Of a stretch of DNA of 13,694 nt, positions 1-8,484 are shown in pieces. The notes under the pieces are model-generated. The model saw only the letters and a program-made list of their open reading frames with translations. It had not been told where the DNA came from and did not search any database. Both the position numbers and the translations under genes were made by a program. Position 1 is the stretch's first letter. Each line of letters begins with the position of its first letter. Source of the stretch: Auxenochlorella pyrenoidosa (Eukaryota > Chlorophyta > Trebouxiophyceae > Chlorellales > Chlorellaceae); NCBI GenBank assembly GCA_001430745.1, contig KQ482063.1, forward strand, positions 1,305,243 to 1,318,936, written 5' to 3'.

Positions 1-65
1 CCCCTCCCCCCCCCCTCCCCCCCACCCCCCCACCCCCCCCCACCCCACCTCCCCGGCCCCCGCAG
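1..65 (+). other. 3' end of a kinase intron, C-homopolymer pyrimidine tract
   Basis: About 58 bases made almost only of C, with scattered T and A, followed by ggcccccgcag. It acts as the polypyrimidine tract and 3' splice site for the kinase exon at 66. C-rich rather than T-rich tracts recur before other acceptors in this window, for example 6420-6510 on + and 1587-1610 and 2543-2566 on -. Confidence 0.7.
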
Positions 66-466
66 GCAAGCTGCCGTTTGAGATCCCGGCAGAGGCGCCC
101 GCCCAGCTGGCGTGCCTGCTGCGGCGCTGCCTGGCGTTGGACCCCGCGCAGCGCCCCGCCCTCGGCGAGGTGCTGTCCGATCTGCAGGCCCTGGCCCGCA
201 GCCTGCCCAGCCCGGCAGAGACCCCGCGCGGCCGCAGCACCGCTTCCAGCCTCGACCCCGACCCCTCGGCCTGGACCCGCGGCCGGCCGGTGGCATGCCT
301 CAAGGTGCCCGAGCCGGCGCCGTCGGCGTGCATGGAGTCGCCATTTGCGGCTGCGGCCGCCCCCGCGCGCTCGCCGGCCTCGCCCTTTGAGGCCACCTGC
401 TGCCAGCTGTCGCTGGAGGCCTCACCCTGCGGGGACTGCGGGCCGACCGGCAACCTCCACAGCTGA
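66..466 (+). CDS. Protein kinase, C-terminal exon (partial gene)
   Basis: Final coding exon of a gene that begins left of the window. A C-rich tract ending in cccgcag (to 65) is the acceptor, and the open frame runs to TGA at 464-466, giving about 133 residues. The start of the exon reads as kinase subdomains X-XI: GKLPFEIP, then LLRRCLALDPAQRPALGEV followed by LSDLQAL. The Cx(4)DPxxRP pattern, whose Arg closes the kinase C-lobe, and the following 'ev...L..L' helix are typical of Ser/Thr and tyrosine-kinase-like plant kinases. After that comes a roughly 90-residue tail rich in Ala, Pro and Ser with no recognisable domain. Catalytic motifs (HRD, DFG) lie outside the window, so substrate and activity cannot be judged. 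A chance ORF is unlikely because the acceptor, frame and motif agree. Confidence 0.72.
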
Positions 467-1379
467 GGAGGGCATGTAGACCTCGAGGGCGCGGCGCCAG
501 CCAGTGCAGCTGCACCTGCTGCGGCTGGGGCATGCCCTCGAAACGGCTGCACCATCTGATTGCAACAACGACATTTACGCGAGCGATGCTTCAACAAGCT
601 ACACTGATGGCGCCTGCACCTGCATGCGGTGCGCGGCCGGCCTGCGCCCAATAAAGCTGGGCAAGTAGCCCATGAGACAGATAGTGTTACCTCATTCGAC
701 TGTCGGCAGAGGCGGGCAGATTTTTGCCACGCAATGCTGCGCCTGTGCCCGCCTCTTCAACTCGTGCTCAACCTGTCATCCACCACTCGACTCAATGCAT
801 GGTACACCCCTGCCACATAGTGTATCCATTCCACACCCCCACCGCCCACTCCCCTCACGCCCACAGCACTGCAGCCTGCCCGGCGCCCTGACTGCACTTG
901 CCCCTCTTCAGTTTTTCATTGGAACCAATCCTTGATCCGTGCCCCTGCCACGCGCCGTGTCGCATTGCATCCTGCTGTGCCCCTCGAATTGTATTGGCAG
1001 GCCAGGTGCCAGCACCCTTGTGTCCCGTGTCCTTTCCCTGCTTCGTCTGCACCCAACGACTCATGTTTGCAACAGGCAGCGCTTGCAGAGTCGACAAAGG
1101 AAAGGTTTTGCAGCGCGCAATGTACAGGGTTAATTGGCAGGGAGTCGGAGCAGCTTTGCTTTCCTGCATGCCGCTGGGCGGCAGCACACAGGCAGCCCGC
1201 ACAGAATGGGACACCAGCATCAAAGCTGAAGGCAGTGCAGTGTTGGAGGAAGAGGTGTAGCAATAATGTCACAGGGTGGCCGCGAGAAGCGGCGGCGGGT
1301 TTGGGTGCGGCCGCAGTTGCTCAGCGCATGCTGCGGGCCCGCCATCAAGCTGGCAAAGTACTGGATAAGGAGTCGGCGG
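467..1379. other. Convergent 3' intergenic region (kinase and PRMT)
   Basis: This 913 bp stretch separates the stop codons of two convergent genes and probably holds both 3' UTRs. I see no exon-like stretch: the ORFs here overlap on both strands and show no domain. Composition is less GC-rich than in the flanking exons. No TGTAA element is visible on either strand. An AATAAA hexamer lies at 650-655 on +, 184 bases after the kinase stop, but chlorophytes usually do not use this signal, so I attach little weight to it. Confidence 0.55.
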
Positions 1380-4300
1380 TCAACTGATCTCTACTTGCTG
1401 CCCTGCCGCCAGCCCCGCCGCCCCCAGGGCGGGGGCTGCCGCTGCGGCGGGCGCTGCGCCTGCTGCGCCCGCAATGCCGTCGTCCCCGGCTGCGGCCGTG
1501 GGCACTGTCGCCTGCGCCATCTGCATCATCCACTGCATCTGCTGTCGGTAGTAGGGCTCCTTCAGGTCGAACTTGCCGGTGGAGACCTGAAGGAGGGGGG
1601 GGGGGGGGGGCACGCTGCGCTGGGTGGACGATGAGCACGGCAAGCGCCGCCGCATGCAACCGCATGCCTGCCGCGGCAGCCCAGGAGGCGGCTCGACCTG
1701 CAGCGCTCCTCGAGATCCCGCCCAGGCCCCGCCGACCTGCTCCGGCCCGCCGGGCGCCAGCGGCGGCGCGCGCAGCGTGACGTGCACGTCGTAGCTCTGC
1801 CGGTTGTGGGCCTCCAGCCGCAGCTCCCCGCTGACGGTGACCCCCGGCTGCGTCACGATGACGGGCTGCTCCATCAGGCAGCGCAGCTGGAACCTGGGGG
1901 GGTGAAAGGTGGGTGGGCGTAGCAGGGTGGGGTTGGGGGTGGGATGGGAGGGACTGGCAGTCAAAGAGCAGGGCTGTGCCGGGGTGGGTGGTGGACGCCT
2001 GGTGGAAAGCACCCATCAAGCTCGCTGCCAGCAAACAGTGTCAGCACAGCAGAGCAGCGCAGCGCAGCGCAGCGCAGCGCAGCGCAGCGGCCCACCAGTG
2101 CGTGATGGGCAGGCCCGGCGCCGTGGAGAGCCACCGCTGCGTCTGTGTGCCATCAAACAGCACGTCAAACCATGAGGCGATGCCGTGCACTGCCGGGCAG
2201 GCACGCATGAGGGCGGCAGCATGTGGAGTGAGGGAGGGGCGGGGCGTTGAGGAGGAGGCGTGCTAGCAAGGTGCCGGGCAAGGTGCCGCAACGCGGGGGC
2301 CAGGCGCACGCTGGGACCGGCCACCGGAGGAAGGGGCACAGCACGGCGCACACGGCCCCGCACAAGGCGCGGCATGGGCGCTGGTGCGGGCCGCAGCGCT
2401 TGCCTGTGCAGGGCACCGCAACTTGCAGCGACAGCGGGACCATGATGCGCTGCAGCTCCTCCTCCGAGCAGGTCTGGAAGTCAAAGGTGCGGGTCACGCA
2501 GTTGGACACAAGCACGTTGGGCGGGATCTGGTCCACAACCACCTGCTCGAAAGGGGGGGGGGGGGGCCGGGAAGGGCCGGTCTGAGGCTGGGTGGCCGAG
2601 GACGGGCACGCGGGCCATGGCAAGGATGTGCGTCTTGGTGGGCCTGCCGGCGGCTGCGAGAGGCGGGGCGCTGGCGAGGGGCGGCGGCAGAAGCCTGGCA
2701 GGCGCCCCGCGCGGCTGCAGCGGCCGCGCTGCTGCATGCGGCGCCTGCCGTGTACAGCCTGCGCCCAGCAGTGAGCCCCTGCTCTCAAGTGCCACCTGCA
2801 CCCCCAGCACCCGGCCTGCCTGCCCAAAGTAGCCGGCGGTGGCGGGCGCATGCAGCGGCGTGAGGTCCACCCCATAAAACGCGTTGTTCTGGAAAAACGC
2901 GCTCTTCTGCGCCACCTGCAGTTGCATGGAGCAGGGGCCCACACGGCATGCTCACGGCTGTGCAGGACGCTGTGCACCAGAGGCAGGTGTTCCTCTGAGC
3001 CATGCTGGCCGCACCAGGGTGCATGCAGGGTGGGCATGCGAGCGGCCGCTGGCCCGGCCTTCTGTCCAAAGCAACAGCGGTCCCCTGCAAGGAGTTCCAC
3101 GCACAACCAGCAGGTCTGCGGCGTAAGGCTGCTGTGGCTTGGGCTGTGCACCTTAGGCAGGCCTCAGCACGCTGCCCACCCACCTCGCCATACAGGGCCT
3201 CGTCGCTGAAGGCGCACAGGTGCACGCGGCCCAGCCGGGGGAACATCTTGCCTGCCGGGGAGCCAGCGGGCACGCGGCGGTTGAGGGGGCGGGGGCAGCA
3301 CTGGCCTCGCGCCGCTCTGCCAGGGTGCAACCTCAGGGCGTGCCTCAACACGCACGAGCTGCAGCGCGCCGGCCATTGCTGCTTGCTCGGCCGCGGCGCG
3401 CGGTGCCAGCTGCGGCAGGCGCGGCAGCCGGCCTGCCCTCACCCCCAGGCTTCAGGAACTTGTTGCGAGCATACACGTAGCTCTCGATCATGCGTTCGTT
3501 CACCAGCAGCGTGCCCATCGGCTCGCTCACCAGCACATCCACCTGCACAGCACACCAGCAGGCAAGCAAGCGCGTCGGCCGACCCGCAGCGGGTCGCGCA
3601 GGCGCCGCCAGGCAGGCCGGTACCATCCCGCCCGCTCGCACCTCCCGCAGCGCTCTCCGCTCTGCAGACCCGCACATCTGCAGATCCACACCCACACCAA
3701 CATCAGCACCCACAACTGAACCCACGGTTGCTCGTCCCACTACACCACACCCTCTCCACACCCACCCCGGCCCACCACCTCCACCACACACAGACTCACC
3801 CACACACACACCAGCCCGCCCCCCCCCCCCCCCCCCCTTTCCCCCCCCCCCCCCGCACCTGCTCGGGCACCTCCACCTCCTCCACCTTGCCGTGCAGCAC
3901 CCTGATGCGGTCGCCAATCCCAGGGTTGGCGGCCGCCAGGTGGCGCGCGTGGTGCGCCATATCAGACGCCTCCACAGCATACACTACCCGCGCCCCCGCC
4001 TGGGTGGGTGGGTGGGTGGGTGGGGGGCACAGAAGGTCAGCTGGCGGGCAGAAAGGGTGTCGGCAGGGCGGGGCGCCATGTGCAGGGGCAGCACGGGCTG
4101 GGCGCGGCGCGCTGGGGGCCTGTGCACCAGCCACCAGCCACCGCACCTGTGCTGCAAAGAGGGAGAGGATGCCGCTGCCGCAGCCCACGTCCATGACAGC
4201 CTTCCCCTCAAAGTCTTGTGGGTTCTCAGTGATGGCGGCATAGTACGTGCCTGCAGGGACGGCGCGCGCGGCACACCAGCAGCAGCGGGCGCTCAGTGCT

Positions 4301-5355
4301 GACCCACCGCGGGAAGGGGGCGGCCCCGGTTGGCCTGCTGGGATGCCGCGAGGCACTGTCTGAGCGGCCTTGGCGGCCACCGCGCCCCGCCCGAGCGCAC
4401 AAGCCTCAAGGGCCCCATGGCTGGGCCACGACGGTGCCGTGCAGGCAGCCGGCATGCTTGCGGGCCGTTCTCAGCCGGCTGGCAGCCTTAGCTGCCTGAG
4501 TTGTGGCCCAGCGTGCTCAGTTGCCCACCTCTGCGCAGCCACCACTGACTTGTCAACCCCAGCTGCCAGCCAGCCAACTCCTTCCCCCCCCACCTGTTCG
4601 GATGTAGTCCTGCAGCATGTTCTGCTGGTGCTGCAGGCAGCCATAGTAGTGGAAGTACAGGTCGGCGCTGCCCTTGTCCGTCTTGCTGTCAAAGTGGCTG
4701 CCGCAGCCGTTGGGCCCCTGGCCCGGCTGCTGCTGCGCCGCTGCCGGCTGCTGCGCATCCTGCACGCGCGCCGCCGCCGCTGCTGGCAGGCCTGTGGCGC
4801 CGGCCCCCGCGGCAGCGGCTGCCTGGTCTGCCACCTCCCTCAGAGCCTGCCGGCCCTGCTCATCCTGCGCCCGCAGCGCGAGGGCGGCGCCGTTTGATGG
4901 CCGCACCAGCAGGGTTCTGTCGCTGGCACGCCAGACCTGTCAGTGGTGGGCAGCACGCACAGTGGCCACGCACAGCTTCAGTTGCCTGGGCATTTGCACT
5001 TTGGAAGTGCTCAAGAAAGAGCAGCCTATGGGCCAGGCAGCACAGCAACACAGGCCAAGGCGGTGCTGTTGCACAAGAGCGCTGCCGACAAGAGGCGTCA
5101 AGGCGGCGGGAGCAGCAGTGCAGCCCGCCCATCGGCGCGACCGACCGAACCAGACAATCCACGCACCTCATCTGCAGTCAGTGACAGGCGGTGGAGCTCC
5201 TCGCTGTCCTGTTCAATAGCGAGCTGGGAGCCGCTGGGCGTATGCCGCAGCCGCAGCGTGACGAGTTGATCCCCAGATGCCTGTGAACTGCCGCTGAGCG
5301 CATCGACAGGGACCAACGCCACTTTCCCCAGCAGCAAGCCGTCTGCCGTCTGCAT
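1380..5355 (-). CDS. PRMT4: Protein arginine N-methyltransferase, CARM1/PRMT4 type
   Basis: Predicted type I arginine methyltransferase: it would transfer methyl groups from S-adenosylmethionine to arginines of histone H3 and RNA-binding proteins, in nucleus and cytosol (family knowledge). Eleven exons, in transcript order: 5355-5167, 4936-4594, 4250-4147, 3999-3859, 3542-3443, 3251-3184, 2915-2820, 2542-2404, 2189-2096, 1893-1737, 1586-1380. They join in phase to 545 residues; Arabidopsis PRMT4 proteins are about 530. Seen: a poorly conserved N-terminal PH-like part (about 1-100), an Ala/Gln-rich linker, YFHYYG (157-162) with [16 protein letters not shown], the SAM motif VGCGSGILS (199-207), VYAVEAS (218-224), the double-Glu loop [13 protein letters not shown] (E266, E275), FYGVDLTPL, the THW loop (423-425, across an exon junction), and SYDVHVTL then FDLKEPYYR near the end. 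[17 protein letters not shown] and LKEPYYR point to PRMT4 rather than PRMT1 or PRMT6. The ATG at 5355 is the first in frame after a TGA. Introns 7 and 8 appear to be GC-AG. Confidence 0.93.
2056..2089. repeat. AGCGC pentanucleotide tandem repeat
   Basis: Six perfect AGCGC units at 2056-2085 plus a partial unit to 2089, lying in PRMT intron 9 (1894-2095) only a few bases from its donor. The sense strand reads GCGCT repeats. It is probably a microsatellite. A degenerate version of the motif (cagcgcagcaca) occurs at 8935-8990. Confidence 0.85.
2190..2403 (-). other. PRMT intron 8, GC-AG splice sites
   Basis: The donor reads ACAG|GCAAGC (exon ends at 2404) and the acceptor GGCAG|TGCAC (exon starts at 2189). 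Only this pairing keeps the frame and rebuilds the conserved V-H-G-I-A-S-W-F-D stretch with the family's usual spacing after IMVPL. Nearby GT dinucleotides at 2422-2421 and 2416-2415 give the wrong phase. Intron length is 214 nt. Confidence 0.8.
2543..2819 (-). other. PRMT intron 7, probable GC-AG splice sites
   Basis: The donor CAG|GCAGGC (exon ends at 2820) joined to acceptor GAGCAG|GTGGTT (exon starts at 2542) gives GYFGQ-VVVD, the same length as the plant PRMT4 stretch around GYFSQPVVD. In-frame GT donors a few codons downstream, such as CGG|GTGCTG, would insert 3 to 8 extra residues and cannot be excluded. A run of 14 C in the sense strand (2553-2566) precedes the acceptor. Confidence 0.6.
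3543..3858 (-). other. PRMT intron 4 with G-homopolymer tract at the donor
   Basis: In the sense of the gene the intron starts GTGC and then carries 14 G, AAA and 19 G (plus-strand C runs at 3841-3854 and 3819-3837), followed by GT/GGGT-rich sequence to about 3700. Donor and acceptor (TGCAG|GTGGAT) are otherwise ordinary, and phase 0 fits the [13 protein letters not shown] join. Confidence 0.8.
4001..4025 (+). repeat. (GGGT)n tract, G-quadruplex-capable
   Basis: Six GGG tracts separated by single T on the + strand. In the PRMT transcript this is the CCCA-rich pyrimidine tract directly before the acceptor at 4000-4002. Four GGG runs with one-base loops are enough for a very stable DNA quadruplex, here on the template strand. 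Confidence 0.8.
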
Positions 5356-5761
5356 GCCGAGGTAGGGCAACGAATATTTTGAGTTTCTGTCCCCTGGATG
5401 TGTTCAAACAACCGGTCCTGGCTTCCGAGTCCAGGCAGACGCCGGAAGGAAGAACAGGCCGACATGCTGCCAGCGCAGCAACAGTTGCATTGGCTCTCCA
5501 GGGTGTTTGTACAGCAATTGGGGGATTCCTATCGGCAGAACATCAAGATCGCTCACCTACAGAGGCTTTTCAGACACAGAGCAGTGATACCGACTGGCTC
5601 GCCCCGCCCTGGTTCATCCACCTGGGCAGCGAGTGCACAGGATGATAGCAAAAATCACTGCAAGTGCGATCATCAATGCGCGGCAGCCCCCACCATCGCT
5701 GAATTCCGGGCCAGCTTGGCCGCCCTTACGGGCGGAGCCGCGACGGGAGCGCCGACATAGG
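5356..5761. promoter_or_regulatory. Putative bidirectional promoter between PRMT and HAD genes
   Basis: The two start codons (5355 on -, 5762 on +) are head-to-head with 406 bp between them. The stretch is visibly richer in A and T than the exons. An ATTGG (CCAAT on -) lies at 5489-5493, about 134 bp upstream of the PRMT ATG, and AATATTTT at 5372-5380. No clear TATA box in the expected place was seen. 5' UTRs or a non-coding first exon could also lie here. The assignment rests on gene arrangement, not on a defined element. Confidence 0.5.
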
Positions 5762-7885
5762 ATGCGCGTTGCCGCTGCTGCAGGGGTATGTGCCTTCTAT
5801 GCTGAATCCATTCCCTTCTGGATGGTTGTCCCAGCCTACATCTCATGCCGCTGGGCAATGCAGCTACGTGCGCGTCGCTTGGATGACTCTGAGCGCCGTG
5901 TAAGCCTTGCCCTGATGCGGCCATTACCTTCCGTGTCTCGTGCTATGTGCCTGCAGGGCCCATCAGATGTCCTGGTCCTAGATTTTGATGGCGTCATCTG
6001 CGATAGCGAGCATGAGGTGTGGCCCATGCCGGCGGCCGCGCAACCCGCACCGGCCGCGCAACCCCGCACCTTGTCTTGCAAGGGAGGCAGCAGCCGACCG
6101 AGCCGCCTCTCTCCCACCATCAGCATCCCCACTCGTCAACCGCCCGCCCCGTCTGCAGGTCAGCACATCTGCGCTGGAGGCCTGCGCAAAGTACTGGCCA
6201 GAGCTGTTTGGTGGCCTGGGCGAGGAGGAGCGGCAGCGCATGCGGCGGGGGCTGCGCGCCACGCGGCCGCGGCTGATCAAGGGCTGGGAGGCGCTCGTCA
6301 TGGCGCGCCTGGTGCTGGAGGACGACAGGTGGGGCTGGGGGCAGGAGGGGGCAGAGGAGTGAGGTGCAGGAAGGGCCTGCAGCAGGTGCACAATGCAGCC
6401 CGCGCCCCCACCCGATTCGCCGCCCCTGACGCCCCACCCCCACGTTGTCCACCCCCGTGGCGCCCCCCCACCCCCCACCCCACCCACCCTGCCCACCACC
6501 ACCCCTGCAGCAACGTGCAGCGCATCCTGCAGGACTGGGAGCCGCTCCTGGAGCGCACCCTGGAGGCCTGGGGGGAGGGCGGGGGCGCCGCGCTGGCGGC
6601 CGCCTTTGAGTCGCACCGCGCCGCCCAGATGGCGGCCGCACCCGACGGCTGGCGCGCCCTCAATCCGTTGTACCCGGGCGTCGACGACGCCCTGCGGGCC
6701 TGCCCCTACCCTTTCTACATCGCCTCCTCCAAGGCCGCCTCGCGCCTCGTCCCCCTCCTGCGGGCCAGCCTGGGCATGGAGGTGGAGGTGGGGTCGCCCC
6801 GCATCTTTGCGTCGCTCATCCCGCCCAACGAGCGGAAGATCGAGGCCCTCAGGTGGGGCGGGCGCTGCCGGGCTGCGCTGAGCAGGCACCGTGCGGACCG
6901 GAAGTTTGTTGATGGTGCAGTGCATAGGCGCCTATAACGCTGCGCTCGCGCCAGCGAGCAGATGGTCGCAGGCTTTGCTTCTCTGCGGCTGGCATGCCCT
7001 CATACGAAAACAATCCAGGCTGGGCTGGTCGAGGGCCGCGCTCTGCGCAGAACCGCCGCTGTTCACGGCATGGCAGTCCCGTAGTCATGTGTCAAGCGGC
7101 ACCCGTATGGTGCATGCCCAAACAATTTGGACCTGCGTGTGGGGGTCGCACGCCTGCTGCAACCTGCAGCTGCAGCGAGCCACACACGCGCCAGGGTCGC
7201 CTGAGGGCTCGCCAGCCTGGACTCTGTCCTGCAGGGAGGTGGCGCAGCGCCCCGTGGCGCAGGGCGGCGCCACGCTGCACTTTGTGGACGACCGGTACGA
7301 GACGATGCAGGCCATTGCGGAGCAGGCGCCCGACCTGCTGGGCAGGTGGGTGCCCGCTGGTGTGCCGCCCGCCGAGGCCGCCCCTGCGTGCCCTTGCGGC
7401 GTGGCCACAGGGGTCTGCAGCCTGGCAAGCAGCGGTGCTGCGGCCTGGACGCGCCTCTGTGGGCGCCTGCCAGCATGCGCTAGGACTTCTCATCACATAT
7501 GCACTCAAAAGCTTGGTTCTCTTCTTCTTTCTTTCTCCCTTCAGCTACAAGCTGTGGCTGGCCGACTGGGGGTACAATACAGCGGAGGAGCGCGCGGCGG
7601 CGGCAGCGCTGCCGGGCGTGCGCCTGCTCAGCCGGCCGCAGTTCTGCGAGCTGCTCAAGTGGGGCGTGGTCATGGAGGTGCGAGGGCTGCAGCCGTTTTG
7701 GCCTGCGGCTTGAGGTGGCCGCAAGCGCCCTCAGCACCCGCCTCCAGCCTGCCTGCCTGTTTACCTCTGCCTCTGGGGCTCTGACCGCCTTTTCCCCCAC
7801 CCTATCTACCTACGTTTTCACGCAGGTGGATGATGGCTGCGAGCCGACGCCAGAGGAGGTAGAGGCGGCGGCTCGCCAGCCGTGA
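5762..7885 (+). CDS. HAD-superfamily hydrolase
   Basis: Predicted Mg-dependent phosphohydrolase of the haloacid dehalogenase fold; substrate unknown. Exons: 5762-5785, 5957-6016, 6159-6328, 6511-6852, 7235-7345, 7545-7677, 7826-7885, all GT-AG and phase-consistent, giving 299 residues. All four HAD motifs are present: LDFDGVICDS with nucleophile D17 and acid D19, YIASSK (S157/S158), NERK (K194), and FVDDRYET (D217, D218). A helical cap sits between motifs I and II, and LADWGYNTAEER follows motif IV. From memory this layout matches a HAD group shared by cyanobacteria and plants, so a plastid origin is possible but unproven. Intron 1 (5786-5956, donor GTATGT, acceptor CTGCAG) is 171 nt, in frame and stop-free. 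If retained it would add 57 residues with hydrophobic and Arg-rich stretches, which could act as an organelle-targeting peptide; an in-frame ATG also exists at 5633. The start is therefore less certain than the body. Confidence 0.88.
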
Positions 7886-8484
7886 GGCCGAACGCTCTGA
7901 AGCAAGGCACGCGATGTGCTTCGTTGCGCTTGTAGCACAACCTTGTCAACAAAGCTTGAAGACCTGGCACTGGAATGCAAGCATCCAGGGCTATAGTTGT
8001 AGTTATTGATTTGATTGTGATGCTCCTCGGCACAGCACACAGCGCAGTGCGCAGCATGGTGGCGCCAACAGGACTGTTGTTGCCTTTCGCCCAATCTCTT
8101 CCTTCCACTCAACCTGCTGCTGCTCCCTTGGTCAGTGAGCAACCTCCAGCGCTGCTGAGCTACTTAGATTGATCACACGCGCGTCTATATCTGCGGTCAG
8201 CTTGGTTCGGCCCCACACAACTGCTTGTGGAAACAATATGCCCCTGCCTCTGCATGTGAGCTGCCGAGCTGGTGTGCCGCTCTTCAAATTTTTGCTTGCC
8301 GAACTGTTGGCCGTCCTTCTTTGGCCGTACCGGTCCTGAGAGCGCACTCTGCAAGGGACGAAACCGCTGGCCTGTGCACAGACTCGAAGTGCCAACCAGC
8401 ACATGCGCCAGACCGCCGCCGCCGCCCGCTGCACCCGCCTTGAGTTCCAACTTGGAACATTCTTAGCATTCAAACCTTTCCACC
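7886..8484. other. Intergenic: HAD 3' UTR and upstream region of next gene
   Basis: About 600 bp of lower GC content with no convincing exon on either strand. It should contain the 3' UTR of the HAD gene (no TGTAA seen; TGTAG occurs twice near 7930 and 7995) and the promoter of the gene at 8485. TATAT lies at 8186-8190, some 300 bp from the candidate ATG. A 174-codon minus-strand ORF covering 8132-8656 has no recognisable domain and no splice support. Confidence 0.5.
8444..8458. promoter_or_regulatory. Perfect 7-bp inverted repeat upstream of a start codon
   Basis: GTTCCAA-C-TTGGAAC, two perfect 7-base arms around one base, 26 bp before the candidate ATG at 8485. It could be a dimeric transcription-factor site in DNA. 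With a one-base centre it cannot form a tight RNA hairpin without opening some pairs. Function is not established. Confidence 0.45.

Noticed and set aside
650..655. AATAAA as the kinase polyadenylation signal
   Set aside because: Green algae normally use TGTAA, and a single hexamer in 900 bp is not significant.
2056..2089. AGCGC repeat as a CRISPR-like or coding repeat
   Set aside because: Short tandem microsatellite without spacers, entirely inside an intron.
3002..4243. 413-codon plus-strand ORF
   Set aside because: It lies antisense to five PRMT exons and their introns; His/Pro/Thr-rich low-complexity translation comes from CA- and C-rich intron sequence.
5633..6937. 434-codon plus-strand ORF as a single HAD exon
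   Set aside because: It reads through introns and loses the frame of real HAD exons (the VSTSALEAC exon is in another frame); only the DFDG part and exon 4 are genuine.
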